Counted from the stretch's first letter, positions 19,733 to 30,083 are shown. The stretch: DNA of 64,000 nt from Pseudomonas putida (GCF_002741075.1 NZ_CP016634.1:4308001-4372000); one strand, 5' to 3'. The notes: a model not told the origin generated them from the letters alone. Made by a program: numbers and translations.

Positions 19733-22700
19733 ATGCATGTTCAGCCCCTGCCATCGCCAGCCCAATCGCAGGATCAACGCTTGACCAATCTCACTCAACC
19801 GCCCTCCCTGCCCCCTGCTGAATCTGCCTCGGCTGGCAATCCGCGTGGCTCGCTAAAAGGGGCCTTGGCGTTGTTGGCCCTTGTCCTGCTGGCATTACTG
19901 CTGTGGCAACTGTTCGCCCAATACCGTCATACCCAGACCGACCTGCAGCGCCAGAGTCTGGAAGCGAGCGCCCAGCTGGCCGACCATCTGAGCCTGAACA
20001 TGGCCCTGAAGGCGGAGCAGGCCGGCAGCATTCTCCAGCCTTATGTCAATGTGCCGACGCCTTCGGCGTTGCCGGCTGTGCTGCGGGCGGTGAGTGATCG
20101 GCTTCCCGCCCTGCAGCAACTGGCCTGGCTGGACGACAACGGCAGGCTCAAGGCCGACACCCTGGCCAGCAGCCCCGATCGTCAATTGATTGACGAGCTG
20201 CTGCAATTGATCCAAGACCGCCCCTATTTCTTCAGCAACGCCGCAGACAACAGCCAGGTCTATCTGTTGCTGCGTCAGCCAGACCAGCCGGGCCGCGGCT
20301 ACTGGTTGCTGCGTCTTGCACCCAGTTATTACCGGCAACTGTCCGACCACCTCGAAGGCAAGGGCCATCCGTTGTGGCTGCTGGAAAACAGCCGCAGCGG
20401 CAAAGTCCTCGAGCGGCATGGCGCCGTGCCGCCAGCCAGCGAGCCCCTGCAAAGCGTGATGCTGGCCTTCATCGACAACAGTACCTGGCAACTGCGTGGG
20501 CTGTTCGATGCCGAGCAAGCGCGCGCGGACTTGCTCCCGCCGTTGATCGGCAAGTGCCTGCTGGTGCTGTTCTGCGCCCTGCTGCCGGTGCTGGCCCTGA
20601 TCAACATGCGTCGCCGCCATCGGGCGCTGCAGGAGGATCGCCGCCGCTACCAGGAAATCTTCGAAGGCACTGGCGTGGCATTGTGTGTGCTCGACCTGTC
20701 CAGCCTGCCCGGTCAGCTCGATCGCTACCACCTGCGCAACCATGCGGCGCTCAAGCAGAGCCTGGCCCTGGATGCCAACCTGCGCCGCTCGCTGCTGCAA
20801 GAGTTGAAGATCACTGAAATCAACGAAGTCGCCCGTCAACTGCTCAACGTGCAGTGCCACGAGGGGGCCTGGCAGCGCCTGATCGACGGCAGCGGTGATG
20901 GCCGCGAAAGCGTTGGCATGCAGTTGATCGATGCGCTGATCGAGCAACGCAGCCTGCTGGAGCTGGAAGTGCGCCTGCCCGCGCCCACCCGTGGAGAGCT
21001 GCACCTCTGGCTGATGGCGCGCCTGCCCCAGCAGCGCCGGGACTACCAGGCGGTGATCCTGAGCATCAGCGATATCACGCGCCGCAAACAGGTCGAGCTG
21101 TCGCTGCTCGAACGCGAGAGCTTCTGGTCGGACGTGGTGCGAACCGTTCCCGATCAGTTGTACGTGCAGGATGTGCACAGCCAACGGATCATCTTCAGCA
21201 ACCGCCACCTGGGCCAGACCCTGGGCTACGATCGCGCTGAACTTGCGCAGATGGGGGGCCGTTTCTGGGAACTGCTGCTGCACCCGGAGGATGCCGAACA
21301 CTACCAAACGCTACGCAAACAGCAACGTGACACCGGTCATGGCCAGACCCTGCATTGCCAACTGCGCTTCCGTCACCGCGATGGCACCTGGCGCTGCTAC
21401 GAAATCCGCGAGCAGGTCCTGACCCGCGAGGCCGATGGCCAGGTGACGCGCATCATCGGCGTGGGCAAGGACGTCACGGTGCAGATCGAAGCCAGCGAAT
21501 CGCTGCGCGACAGCGAGCAGCGCTACCGCATGCTGGCCGAGAGCATCAGCGATGTGATCTTCTCCACCGACAGCCACTTGCAACTCAACTATGTCAGCCC
21601 GTCGGTGCAGGCTGTGCTGGGCTACCAGGCCGACTGGATCTTCGAGCACGGCTGGCAGTCGATCGTTGCCAACCCGGCCCAGCTCACGGGGGTCTATACC
21701 CTGCTCGAACGGGTCAGCAGGGCCTTGAGCGACAGCGAACAGCTCGCCCTGCTGCGCAGCCAGCTGCCAACCCAGTTGTTCCTGTTCGACTGCCTGCGCG
21801 CCGATGGCCGCAAGATTCCCATCGAATTGCGCCTGGTGCTGGTCTGGGACGAGCACGAACACTTCGAAGGCGTGCTCGGCGTGGGGCGTGACATCAGCCA
21901 GCAGCGCCGCGCGGAAAAAGACCTGCGCATGGCCGCGACGGTATTCCAGCATTCCACCTCGGCCATCCTCATCACCGACCCGGCGGGCTATATCGTGCAG
22001 GCCAACGAGGCGTTCAGCCGGGTCAGCGGCTACGCGGTCAGCGAGGTGCTCGATCAGTTGCCGGGGATGCTCACGGTCGATACCCAGCAGGAGGCGCACC
22101 TTCGTTATGTGGTCAAACAACTGCATCAACGCGGTAGCTGGGAAGGCGAAGTGTGGCTCAAGCGTCGCAGCGGCGAGCACTACCCGGCCTGGGTCGGCAT
22201 CACCGCCGTGCTCGACGACGAAGGCGACCTGGCCAGCTATGTGTGCTTCTTCAGCGACATCAGCGAGCGCAAGGCCAGCGAACAGCGCATCCATCGCCTG
22301 GCCTACTACGATGCCCTGACCCACCTGCCCAACCGGACCCTGTTCCAGGACCGTCTGTTCACCGCGTTGCAACAGGCCGAGCGGCACAAGTCGTGGGTGG
22401 TGTTGATGTTCCTGGACCTGGACCGCTTCAAGCCGATCAACGACTCCCTCGGCCACGCCGCAGGCGATCGCATGCTCAAGGACATGGCCCAGCGCCTGCT
22501 GGCCTGTGTCGACGACGACGATACCGTGGCGCGCATGGGCGGCGATGAGTTCACCCTGCTGCTGCAACCCAGAGCCAGCCGCGAGATGGCCCTGAACCGC
22601 GCCATTCACGTGGCCGAGAGTATTCTCGGCAGCCTGGTGCGCCCGTTCGTTCTGGAAAACCGCGAGTTCTTCGTCACTGCCAGTATCGGCATCGCCCTCA

Positions 22701-23611
22701 GCCCCCAGGATGGCGGTGAGCTGAGCCAGTTGATGAAGAACGCCGACACTGCCATGTACCACGCCAAGGAACGCGGCAAGAACAACTTCCAGTTCTACCA
22801 GGCCGACATGAACGCCAGTGCCCTGGAGCGCCTGGAGCTGGAAAGCGATCTGCGCCATGCCCTGGAGCAGAACGAGTTCATCCTGTACTACCAGCCGCAA
22901 TTCAGCGGCGACGGCAAACGCCTGACCGGCGCCGAGGCGCTGTTGCGCTGGCGCCACCCACGCCGAGGCCTGGTTCCGCCAGGCGACTTCATTCCGGTCA
23001 TCGAGGAACTTGGCCTGGTGGTGGACGTCGGCGACTGGGTGCTGCGAGAAGCCAGCCGCCAGCTCAAGGCTTGGCATAAAGACAAGCTGCGGGTACCGAA
23101 GGTGTCGGTGAACATCTCGGCGCGGCAGTTCTCCGATGGCCAGTTGGGCACGCGCATCGCCACCATTCTGGAGGAAACCGGCCTGCCGCCGGCTTGCCTG
23201 GAGCTGGAACTGACCGAAAGCATCCTGATGCGTGAGGTCAACGAGGCCATGCACATCCTGGACAGCTTGAAGAACCTCGGCCTGAGCATCGCGGTCGACG
23301 ACTTCGGTACCGGCTATTCGTCGCTCAACTACCTCAAGCAGTTCCCCATCGACGTGCTGAAGATCGACCGCACCTTCGTCGATGGGCTGCCTGAAGGCGA
23401 GCAGGATGCCCAGATCGCCCGGGCGATCATCGCCATGGCCCACAGCCTGAACCTGGCGGTCATCGCCGAGGGTGTCGAGACCCATGAGCAGCTGGAGTTC
23501 CTGCGCGAGCACGACTGCGACGAAGTGCAGGGCTATCTGTTCGGCCGCCCCATGCCGGCCAACCAGTTCGAGGCGCAGTTCAGCCACGAGACGTTGTTCG
23601 TCTTCCAGTGA
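19733..23611 (+). CDS. morA: MorA: membrane-bound PAS-GGDEF-EAL c-di-GMP enzyme
   Basis: MorA controls motility and biofilm formation through c-di-GMP. The 1292-residue protein has a TM helix at about residues 44-65, a periplasmic loop, a second TM helix near 270-290, several PAS domains (about 300-850) and tandem GGDEF and EAL domains. GGDEF is intact at 936-940 (RMGGDEF). The EAL domain keeps EALLRW (E1068), SVNISARQF, DDFGTGYSSL, KIDRTFV, AEGVETHEQ and VQGYLFGRP, so both activities look possible. The neighbour glyA matches P. aeruginosa PA4601-PA4602 and P. putida. The start lacks a strong Shine-Dalgarno sequence. Confidence 0.92.
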   Translation: MHVQPLPSPAQSQDQRLTNLTQPPSLPPAESASAGNPRGSLKGALALLALVLLALLLWQLFAQYRHTQTDLQRQSLEASAQLADHLSLNMALKAEQAGSILQPYVNVPTPSALPAVLRAVSDRLPALQQLAWLDDNGRLKADTLASSPDRQLIDELLQLIQDRPYFFSNAADNSQVYLLLRQPDQPGRGYWLLRLAPSYYRQLSDHLEGKGHPLWLLENSRSGKVLERHGAVPPASEPLQSVMLAFIDNSTWQLRGLFDAEQARADLLPPLIGKCLLVLFCALLPVLALINMRRRHRALQEDRRRYQEIFEGTGVALCVLDLSSLPGQLDRYHLRNHAALKQSLALDANLRRSLLQELKITEINEVARQLLNVQCHEGAWQRLIDGSGDGRESVGMQLIDALIEQRSLLELEVRLPAPTRGELHLWLMARLPQQRRDYQAVILSISDITRRKQVELSLLERESFWSDVVRTVPDQLYVQDVHSQRIIFSNRHLGQTLGYDRAELAQMGGRFWELLLHPEDAEHYQTLRKQQRDTGHGQTLHCQLRFRHRDGTWRCYEIREQVLTREADGQVTRIIGVGKDVTVQIEASESLRDSEQRYRMLAESISDVIFSTDSHLQLNYVSPSVQAVLGYQADWIFEHGWQSIVANPAQLTGVYTLLERVSRALSDSEQLALLRSQLPTQLFLFDCLRADGRKIPIELRLVLVWDEHEHFEGVLGVGRDISQQRRAEKDLRMAATVFQHSTSAILITDPAGYIVQANEAFSRVSGYAVSEVLDQLPGMLTVDTQQEAHLRYVVKQLHQRGSWEGEVWLKRRSGEHYPAWVGITAVLDDEGDLASYVCFFSDISERKASEQRIHRLAYYDALTHLPNRTLFQDRLFTALQQAERHKSWVVLMFLDLDRFKPINDSLGHAAGDRMLKDMAQRLLACVDDDDTVARMGGDEFTLLLQPRASREMALNRAIHVAESILGSLVRPFVLENREFFVTASIGIALSPQDGGELSQLMKNADTAMYHAKERGKNNFQFYQADMNASALERLELESDLRHALEQNEFILYYQPQFSGDGKRLTGAEALLRWRHPRRGLVPPGDFIPVIEELGLVVDVGDWVLREASRQLKAWHKDKLRVPKVSVNISARQFSDGQLGTRIATILEETGLPPACLELELTESILMREVNEAMHILDSLKNLGLSIAVDDFGTGYSSLNYLKQFPIDVLKIDRTFVDGLPEGEQDAQIARAIIAMAHSLNLAVIAEGVETHEQLEFLREHDCDEVQGYLFGRPMPANQFEAQFSHETLFVFQ

Positions 23612-23854
23612 TCCGGCTGGACACGATCAGTGTAGGAGCGGCCTTGTGCCGCACCTACAGATACCGCGTCCAGGCTGAGATTCGCGCCAGCCAAAATGGA
23701 CCTGAGAGTCAACTCAAATATGCAGCCAGCCCAGTCAGGGCGCGGGTTGCAACATGAACCCCATTGGTCTGCGACGTGACACCACTTCATATGCCAGGGG
23801 CGAATCAATCGGTTAGAATGCCCACCCAATTCAGCCCGATCCTTGAGGACCGCC

Positions 23855-25108
23855 ATGTTCAGCCGTGATTTGACCATTGCCAAGTACGACGCCGAGCTCT
23901 TCGAAGCCATGCAGCAAGAAGCTCTGCGCCAGGAAGAGCACATCGAGCTGATCGCTTCGGAAAACTACACAAGCCCCGCCGTCATGGAAGCCCAGGGCTC
24001 GGTACTGACCAACAAGTACGCCGAAGGCTACCCAGGCAAGCGCTACTACGGTGGTTGCGAGTACGTCGACGTCGTCGAGCAACTGGCCATCGACCGTGCC
24101 AAGCAGCTGTTCGGCGCCGACTACGCCAACGTCCAGCCGCACGCCGGCTCCCAGGCCAACGCAGCGGTCTACCTGGCCCTGCTCTCGGCCGGTGACACCA
24201 TTCTGGGCATGAGCCTGGCCCACGGTGGCCACCTGACCCACGGCGCCGCCGTAAGCTCCTCCGGCAAGCTGTACAACGCCATCCAGTACGGCATCGACAG
24301 CAACGGCCTGATCGACTACGACGAAGTCGAGCGCCTGGCTGTCGAGCACAAGCCAAAGATGATCGTCGCCGGCTTCTCGGCCTACTCCCAGGTCCTGGAC
24401 TTCGCCCGCTTCCGCGCCATCGCCGACAAGGTTGGTGCCTACCTGTTCGTCGACATGGCCCACGTTGCTGGCCTGGTCGCCGCTGGCGTCTACCCGAACC
24501 CTGTTCCTTTCGCCGACGTGGTCACCACCACCACCCACAAGACCCTGCGTGGTCCGCGTGGCGGCCTGATCCTCGCTCGCAAGAACGAAGAGATCGAGAA
24601 GAAACTCAACTCGGCCGTCTTCCCAGGCGCCCAGGGCGGGCCGCTGGAGCACGTCATCGCTGCCAAGGCGATCTGCTTCAAGGAAGCACTGCAGCCTGAG
24701 TTCAAGGCTTACCAGCAGCAGGTCGTGAAGAACGCCCAGGCCATGGCCAGCGTCTTCATCGAGCGTGGTTTCGACGTCGTCTCCGGCGGCACCCAGAACC
24801 ACCTGTTCCTGCTGTCGCTGATCAAGCAGGACATCTCCGGTAAGGACGCCGATGCCGCCCTGGGCAAGGCCTTCATCACCGTCAACAAGAACTCGGTCCC
24901 GAACGACCCACGCTCCCCGTTCGTTACCTCGGGCCTGCGTTTCGGCACCCCAGCCGTGACCACCCGCGGTTTCAAGGAAGCCGAGTGCCGCGAGCTGGCC
25001 GGCTGGATTTGCGACATCCTCGCCGACCTGAACAACGAAGCGGTGATCGACGCCGTTCGCGAGAAGGTCAAGGCCATCTGCAAGAAGCTGCCGGTCTACG
25101 GCAACTGA
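23855..25108 (+). CDS. glyA: Serine hydroxymethyltransferase
   Basis: GlyA is a PLP enzyme converting serine and tetrahydrofolate to glycine and methylene-THF in the cytoplasm. The 417-residue protein has [27 protein letters not shown] and the PLP-lysine motif [14 protein letters not shown]. The ATG at 23855 (GAGGA upstream) gives [15 protein letters not shown]; an ATG four codons earlier lacks a ribosome-binding site. It has its own terminator. Pseudomonads often carry more than one glyA; this is the copy next to morA. Confidence 0.97.
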   Translation: MFSRDLTIAKYDAELFEAMQQEALRQEEHIELIASENYTSPAVMEAQGSVLTNKYAEGYPGKRYYGGCEYVDVVEQLAIDRAKQLFGADYANVQPHAGSQANAAVYLALLSAGDTILGMSLAHGGHLTHGAAVSSSGKLYNAIQYGIDSNGLIDYDEVERLAVEHKPKMIVAGFSAYSQVLDFARFRAIADKVGAYLFVDMAHVAGLVAAGVYPNPVPFADVVTTTTHKTLRGPRGGLILARKNEEIEKKLNSAVFPGAQGGPLEHVIAAKAICFKEALQPEFKAYQQQVVKNAQAMASVFIERGFDVVSGGTQNHLFLLSLIKQDISGKDADAALGKAFITVNKNSVPNDPRSPFVTSGLRFGTPAVTTRGFKEAECRELAGWICDILADLNNEAVIDAVREKVKAICKKLPVYGN

Positions 25109-25127
25109 TCGGCAATCGCCTGATGTG

Positions 25128-25157
25128 AAAAAGCCCGGCCTTGTGCCGGGCTTTTTT
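25128..25157 (+). terminator. Terminator after glyA
   Basis: The stem AAAAAGCCCGGC/GCCGGGCTTTTTT with a short loop lies 20 bases after the glyA stop, with a T run. Confidence 0.9.
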
Positions 25158-25267
25158 GTGCGTTGTGTCCTACCTGTATCTTCTATTAGGAAGATCTCCT
25201 TCCATCTTGGAAGAAAAGTACGACGCCTTAGTCTGAAGTCACCCTCAAACATCCAAGGATGCGCAAA

Positions 25268-25849
25268 GTGACTCAGAACATTTCCCTTTCCTTCACTGCG
25301 ACCATACTGGTCAATGGTTTTCCGCTACTGGTGCTGAACGATGCCGCTGACAAGGCGGTAGTGGTTCCGCATGTTGATTCCAATCTGGGCCAGATGAACA
25401 TTTCCCGGGGCCTGGGCATGCTGGGCACACCAGACGAAGTCTGGGACGATGCACGCCAGCAAGCGCTCGTCGATTTTCATGTGACCGGCCAAACCTCTCC
25501 CGCAGTGTTCCACTTCCGCCACACCGATGAGGGTTATCAGCTCTCCCTGCGTAGCGGTGGCTCTTCCGGGCAAGCCGTGGTCAAGAACAGGTTTGGCATT
25601 CCCAAGGTAAAACCGGTCGAAGAGGCCACGCCTTCGTCCTGGCACATGCGCCTGGCCCATACGGGAGAAGTAGTGACGCTTTCCGATCTGTACACCGAGA
25701 CAGCCGTCATCAATCTTGAATGTGCCGATAGCCACAAGCACCTGACCACCCATTTGATTGCCCAAGGCGAGGGTGGCTATCTCATTACCCACGGTTCAGC
25801 CCCCGCCACCCGCCTGCGCCTGAATATCCTGGAGCGTGGCGTCGAGTGA
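25268..25849 (+). CDS. Orphan hypothetical protein
   Basis: I do not recognise this 193-residue protein. It is predicted to be mostly beta (FTATILVNGFPLLVLND, AVINLECADSHKHL, GGYLITHG), with no signal peptide, membrane segment or catalytic motif visible. The GTG at 25268 is chosen because AAGGA is eight bases upstream; an ATG three codons earlier overlaps that site. Base composition is closer to 50-55% GC than its neighbours, and it lies alone between the glyA terminator and the convergent yjiA, consistent with acquisition by transfer. Confidence 0.6.
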   Translation: MTQNISLSFTATILVNGFPLLVLNDAADKAVVVPHVDSNLGQMNISRGLGMLGTPDEVWDDARQQALVDFHVTGQTSPAVFHFRHTDEGYQLSLRSGGSSGQAVVKNRFGIPKVKPVEEATPSSWHMRLAHTGEVVTLSDLYTETAVINLECADSHKHLTTHLIAQGEGGYLITHGSAPATRLRLNILERGVE

Positions 25850-25892
25850 CCCTAAGGCCCAGGTCAAGCGGAGGCCCGGGCTCTGATCTCGT

Positions 25893-26876
25893 TCATTGCG
25901 GTACGCGACTCAACGCCTCGAACCCCGCCCGAATCTTCTCTTCCGGCAGTTCATCGGCAATGAACACCATGACGCTTTCGCGCGCCTCGCCTTCGGCCCA
26001 CTCGGCATCCCAGTCGAAGCCATACAGCTTGAGCACGCCCTGGAACACCAGGCGACGGTCTTCGCCGGCGATGTTCAGCACGCCTTTGTAACGCAGCAGT
26101 TGCTTGCCGTGACTCTCCAGCAGCTCGTTCATGAAGTCGCTGAGGCGGTCGATGTCCAGCGGGGTGTGAGTGCGCAATACCAAGGTGGCGATGCGATCTG
26201 CGGTGGCGGGCTGGAGCACGGGCCGCAGGGCGGGCTTGAGGTTGCTCCCCAGGTCGGTGTTGAGGTTGAAGCCGCGCACATCGAGCAGTTCGGCCAGATC
26301 GATGCGACCGTGATCGACCTCACGGACCGCAGCACGGCCATTGATGCGGGAAAGACGCGCCGTCAAAGCCTCCACCGCCTCGGGTTCGACCAGATCGGTC
26401 TTGCTCAGCAACAGGCGATCAGCGAAACCCACCTGGGCCTGGGCGATGGCCTGGGTGAGATGCACTTCGGCGTGGGCCGCATCGACCAGCGTGATGATGC
26501 CGTCCAGCAGATAGCGCTCGCGCAGGTCTTCGTCGATGAAGAAGGTCTGCGCCACCGGCGCAGGGTCGGCCAGGCCCGTGCATTCGATCACCAGGCGGTC
26601 GAAAGCGATTTCGCCGGCATCCAGGCGTTCGAGCAGCAGGTACAAGGCCTTGGTCAGGTCGGTATGGATGGTGCAGCACACGCAGCCGTTGGCCAGGGTC
26701 ATGACCTGTACCGGCTCGTCACCGAGCAGCTGACTGTCGATGCCCGCTTCGCTGAACTCGTTCTCGATCACGGCGATCTTCAAGCCATGCTCGGCCTTGA
26801 GCATGTGCTTGAGCAGGGTGGTCTTGCCGGCGCCGAGAAAGCCGGTCAGCACCGTCACGGGAATAGGCGTTTGCAC
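25893..26876 (-). CDS. yjiA: COG0523/CobW-family GTPase (YjiA-like)
   Basis: This is a metal-chaperone-type GTPase of the G3E family. The 327-residue protein has Walker A GFLGAGKTT near the N-terminus, the metal-binding CxCC motif (NGCVCCTI), a Walker B-like ECTGLADP and SKTD for guanine specificity. The C-terminal CobW_C domain contains RYKGVLNIAGEDRRLVFQGV. It is the third gene after cstA and yjiX, the same order as btsT-yjiX-yjiA in E. coli. Whether it serves zinc or another metal is not shown. Confidence 0.88.
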   Translation of the reverse strand: MQTPIPVTVLTGFLGAGKTTLLKHMLKAEHGLKIAVIENEFSEAGIDSQLLGDEPVQVMTLANGCVCCTIHTDLTKALYLLLERLDAGEIAFDRLVIECTGLADPAPVAQTFFIDEDLRERYLLDGIITLVDAAHAEVHLTQAIAQAQVGFADRLLLSKTDLVEPEAVEALTARLSRINGRAAVREVDHGRIDLAELLDVRGFNLNTDLGSNLKPALRPVLQPATADRIATLVLRTHTPLDIDRLSDFMNELLESHGKQLLRYKGVLNIAGEDRRLVFQGVLKLYGFDWDAEWAEGEARESVMVFIADELPEEKIRAGFEALSRVPQ

Positions 26877-26927
26877 GCAGTCGTCTCCTGAAGCTGATAA
26901 GAATTGCGCAAGGCCGCAAGCAAGAAA

Positions 26928-27004
26928 CCTGTGGGAGCGAGTTCACCTCGCGAAGACATCAGTGAACTCACCGACGTATTCGCGGGTAATCCCGCGCCCA
27001 CAGG
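26928..27004. repeat. REP pair between yjiX and yjiA
   Basis: TGTGGGAGCGAGTTCACCTCGCGAA and TTCGCGGGTAATCCCGCGCCCACA are inverted REP units separated by about 27 bases. They lie inside the cstA-yjiX-yjiA operon and could reduce yjiA expression. Confidence 0.8.
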
Positions 27005-27073
27005 TTCTGCCAATCAATGAAAAGCGTGATGTTCAGGGGAGGCCGGCGGCCCGGCCTCCCAGGGATTGCGGCG

Positions 27074-27271
27074 TCAACAGCACTTGGGGCCGGACTTGCC
27101 ACCGTAACGGGCCTCCTGGCGTTCGCGGAAGAACGCCTCGTAGCTCATCACCGGCTTGTCCGGGTGCTTGGTCTGCATGTGCTCGACATAGTTGTCGTAG
27201 TCAGGCATGCCGACCATCAGGCGGGCCGCCTGTCCCAGGTACTTACCCAGTCGACCCAGGTCGTTGAACAT
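27074..27271 (-). CDS. yjiX: YbdD/YjiX family small protein
   Basis: This 65-residue cytoplasmic protein of the YbdD/YjiX (DUF466) family begins [31 protein letters not shown] and has the family C-terminus [14 protein letters not shown] ending KCC. Family members are always paired with CstA/BtsT transporters and are thought to assist them. GAGGA is eight bases before the ATG. It begins 18 bases beyond the cstA stop. Confidence 0.93.
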   Translation of the reverse strand: MFNDLGRLGKYLGQAARLMVGMPDYDNYVEHMQTKHPDKPVMSYEAFFRERQEARYGGKSGPKCC

Positions 27272-27289
27272 CACTGCATTCCTCTTCGG

Positions 27290-29356
27290 TTACGCGTCAG
27301 GCAAAGCCTGGAATGGAGTTTCCTTGTCGCTGCGCTCCTTGCGGCCCAAGGCGGCGATGCCGACCTTGATGGCGAAGATCAGCACGCTGAACACTACCAC
27401 CAGGAACAGCACGGTCAGGCCCGCGTTGGTGTAGGCGTTGTAGATCACGTGCTGCATCTGGCCGATATCCTTGGCCGGCGCCAGTACCTGGCCTGCGTCC
27501 AGGGCGACGCTGTACTTGTTGGCCAGCGCCAGGAAGCCCACTGCCGGGTTCGGATCGAACAGTTTGATCAGGCCTGCGGCGGTGGTGCAGATCAGCAGCC
27601 AGGCGGCTGGCAGCAGGGTGACCCACACGTACTGCTGGCGCTTCATCTTGATCAGCACCACGGTGCCGAGCATCAGGGCGATACCGGCCAGCATCTGGTT
27701 GGAGATGCCGAACAGCGGCCACAGGGTATTGATGCCCCCAAGCGGATCGATCACGCCCTGGTACAACAGGTAGCCCCACAAAGCCACGCAGCCTGCGGTG
27801 CCCAGCAGGTTGGCGCCCCACGAGTCGGTACGCTTGAGGGCCGGAACGAAGCTGCCCAGCAGGTCCTGCAGCATGAAGCGACCGGCACGGGTACCGGCGT
27901 CCACCGCGGTGAGGATGAACAGTGCTTCGAACAGGATCGCGAAGTGGTACCAGAACGCCATGGTGTTATCACCCGGCAGCACCTGGTGCAGGATCTGGGC
28001 GATCCCCACTGCCAGGGTCGGCGCACCACCGGCACGGGCCAGGACAGTATGCTCGCCGATGTCACGGGCAGTGGCCTCTAGCTGCTCGGGGGTGATCATG
28101 AAGCCCCAGCTGCTGACCGTCTGGGCGACCGACACGACGTCAGCACCGACCACTGCGGCCGGGCTGTTCATGGCGAAGTACACACCCGGCTCGATCACCG
28201 AGGCGGCGACCATGGCCATGATGGCGACGAACGATTCCATCAGCATGCCGCCATAGCCGATGTAGCGGGCGTTGACTTCGTTGTCCAGCAGCTTGGGCGT
28301 GGTCCCCGAGGAGATCAGCGCGTGGAAGCCGGACACCGCGCCACAGGCGATGGTAATGAACAGGAACGGGAACAGGGTGCCCTTCCAGACAGGGCCGGTG
28401 CCGTCGGTGAACTGGGTCAGGGCCGGCATCTTCAGTTCCGGCGCGATGATCAGGATACCGATGGCCAGGCCCACGATGGTGCCGATCTTGAGGAAGGTCG
28501 ACAGGTAGTCACGCGGCGCAAGCACCAGCCACACAGGCAGCACGGCAGCCACGAAGCCATAACCGACCAGCATCCAGGTGATCTGCACGCCAGTGAAAGT
28601 GAACGCCGGGCCCCAGACCGGATCCGCCGCCACCTGGCCCCCCAGCCAGATCGACAGCAGCAGCAGGACCACACCGATGATCGAGATCTCACCAATGCGG
28701 CCCGGGCGGATGTAGCGCATGTACACGCCCATGAACATCGCGATCGGGATGGTCGCCATCACCGTGAACATGCCCCATGGGCTCTCGGCCAGGGCCTTGA
28801 CCACGATCAGCGCCAGCACCGCGAGGATGATGATCATGATCAGGAAGCAGCCGAACAGGGCGATGGTGCCGGGGATGCGGCCCATTTCCTCACGGACCAT
28901 GTCCCCCAGGGAACGGCCGTTACGGCGTGTGGACAGGAACAGGATCATGAAGTCCTGCACCGCACCGGCCAGCACGACGCCTGCGATCAGCCAGAGCGTG
29001 CCGGGCAGGTAGCCCATCTGTGCGGCAAGCACTGGGCCGACCAGGGGGCCCGCGCCGGCGATGGCCGCGAAATGGTGACCGAATAGAATGTGTTTGTTGG
29101 TCGGGACGTAATCCAGGCCATCGTTGTTGAGCACCGCCGGTGTGGCCCGACGGGGGTCGAGCTGCATCACCTTGGTGGCGATGAACAGGCTGTAGTAACG
29201 ATAGGCGACCAGGTAGATGGCCACTGCCGCGACCACGATCCACAAGGCGTTGATCGCCTCGCCACGACGCAGGGCGACCACACCCAGCGCACAGGCTCCT
29301 ATGACTGCCAGCGCCAGCCACGGAATGTGGCGTAGCAGGCTATTATTGTTGTTCAT
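27290..29356 (-). CDS. cstA: Carbon starvation protein A / pyruvate transporter (CstA/BtsT)
   Basis: This 688-residue inner-membrane protein has many helices (about 16-18). The conserved N-terminal CstA domain carries PTNKHILFGHHFAAIAGAGPLVGPVLAAQ and GAVQDFMILFLSTRRNGRSLG; a C-terminal domain follows. E. coli homologues import peptides or, for BtsT, pyruvate in symport with protons. The YjiX and YjiA partners downstream match the btsT arrangement, which favours pyruvate; this is inference. No BtsSR-type two-component genes are in the window. Confidence 0.92.
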   Translation of the reverse strand: MNNNNSLLRHIPWLALAVIGACALGVVALRRGEAINALWIVVAAVAIYLVAYRYYSLFIATKVMQLDPRRATPAVLNNDGLDYVPTNKHILFGHHFAAIAGAGPLVGPVLAAQMGYLPGTLWLIAGVVLAGAVQDFMILFLSTRRNGRSLGDMVREEMGRIPGTIALFGCFLIMIIILAVLALIVVKALAESPWGMFTVMATIPIAMFMGVYMRYIRPGRIGEISIIGVVLLLLSIWLGGQVAADPVWGPAFTFTGVQITWMLVGYGFVAAVLPVWLVLAPRDYLSTFLKIGTIVGLAIGILIIAPELKMPALTQFTDGTGPVWKGTLFPFLFITIACGAVSGFHALISSGTTPKLLDNEVNARYIGYGGMLMESFVAIMAMVAASVIEPGVYFAMNSPAAVVGADVVSVAQTVSSWGFMITPEQLEATARDIGEHTVLARAGGAPTLAVGIAQILHQVLPGDNTMAFWYHFAILFEALFILTAVDAGTRAGRFMLQDLLGSFVPALKRTDSWGANLLGTAGCVALWGYLLYQGVIDPLGGINTLWPLFGISNQMLAGIALMLGTVVLIKMKRQQYVWVTLLPAAWLLICTTAAGLIKLFDPNPAVGFLALANKYSVALDAGQVLAPAKDIGQMQHVIYNAYTNAGLTVLFLVVVFSVLIFAIKVGIAALGRKERSDKETPFQALPDA

Positions 29357-29525
29357 GGTTTACTTCCAGCTGGTGGATTGGAAAAAGACCGCCCATCGAG
29401 TCTAGGGCGTGTCATCGCGCATTGCCACACTTGCTTTGGTCTAGAGCCTCTGCGGCCCGATTTCGGCACCGGTAGGACATACACAATCAACTATAGTCAG
29501 GAAGTCTCCCCGGAGGGCCTGCCCC

Positions 29526-29891
29526 ATGAGCGAACACGACGAACGCCGCCGTTTCCTGCGCATTGACTTCGACGCCCCCACCGAACTGCGCCAGGGCCTC
29601 AAACGCTGGCCGGTAAAGCTGCTGGACCTCTCGCTCAAGGGCTTGTTGATCGAGAGGCCAGAACCTTGGGATGCCGACCTGACCCAGGATTTCGATGCCA
29701 TCATCCACCTGGACCCACACAACCACGTGCGCATGCAGGTCGAACTGCGCCATGAAGAGCCCACGCGCCTGGGCTTCATCTGCCTTTATATCGATATCGA
29801 TTCGATGAGCCATTTGCACCGTCTTGTAGAGCTGAATGTGGCCGACAGCACCGAAATGATGCGCGAGCTGCGCGAACTCATCGAATATTGA
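29526..29891 (+). CDS. mapZ: PilZ-domain c-di-GMP adaptor (MapZ/PA4608-like)
   Basis: This 121-residue single PilZ-domain protein has the c-di-GMP site RRRFLR near the N-terminus and DLSLKGLL (D-x-S-x-x-G). The tail IDSMSHLHRLVELNVAD closely resembles P. aeruginosa MapZ (PA4608), which on binding c-di-GMP inhibits the chemotaxis methyltransferase CheR1. The gene lies beside cstA, as in P. aeruginosa. It has its own ATG with GGAGG upstream. A role in tuning chemotaxis is inferred from that homology. Confidence 0.88.
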   Translation: MSEHDERRRFLRIDFDAPTELRQGLKRWPVKLLDLSLKGLLIERPEPWDADLTQDFDAIIHLDPHNHVRMQVELRHEEPTRLGFICLYIDIDSMSHLHRLVELNVADSTEMMRELRELIEY

Positions 29892-30073
29892 TATCTCTTA
29901 GCTTGCTAACCTTCTAGCCTTCTCGTGTTTCCTGTCTACCCAGACAGCTTTCTGCTGTGGGGTGGACAGGGTGCTCACACCCCTCTAGCACCGCCTCTGA
30001 CACTTTGGAACACAACCTGCATTGAGATGAACCGCACGTGGCGGTTACCTGTGCTCGTGCTCCAATCAAAAAC

Positions 30074-30083
30074 TTGTATACAA
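30074..30083. promoter_or_regulatory. TTGTATACAA palindrome upstream of the purine permease
   Basis: A perfect 10-base palindrome lies about 70 bases before the ATG in an A/T-rich promoter region. It shares TGTATACA with the gdhA upstream region. It resembles GntR-family operators; the regulator is unknown. Confidence 0.4.

Noticed and set aside
19895..23587. Long antisense ORFs (470 and 758 residues) opposite morA
   Set aside because: They mirror the MorA frame; the low-complexity composition rich in Gln, Gly, Leu and Val is an artefact of GC3 bias.
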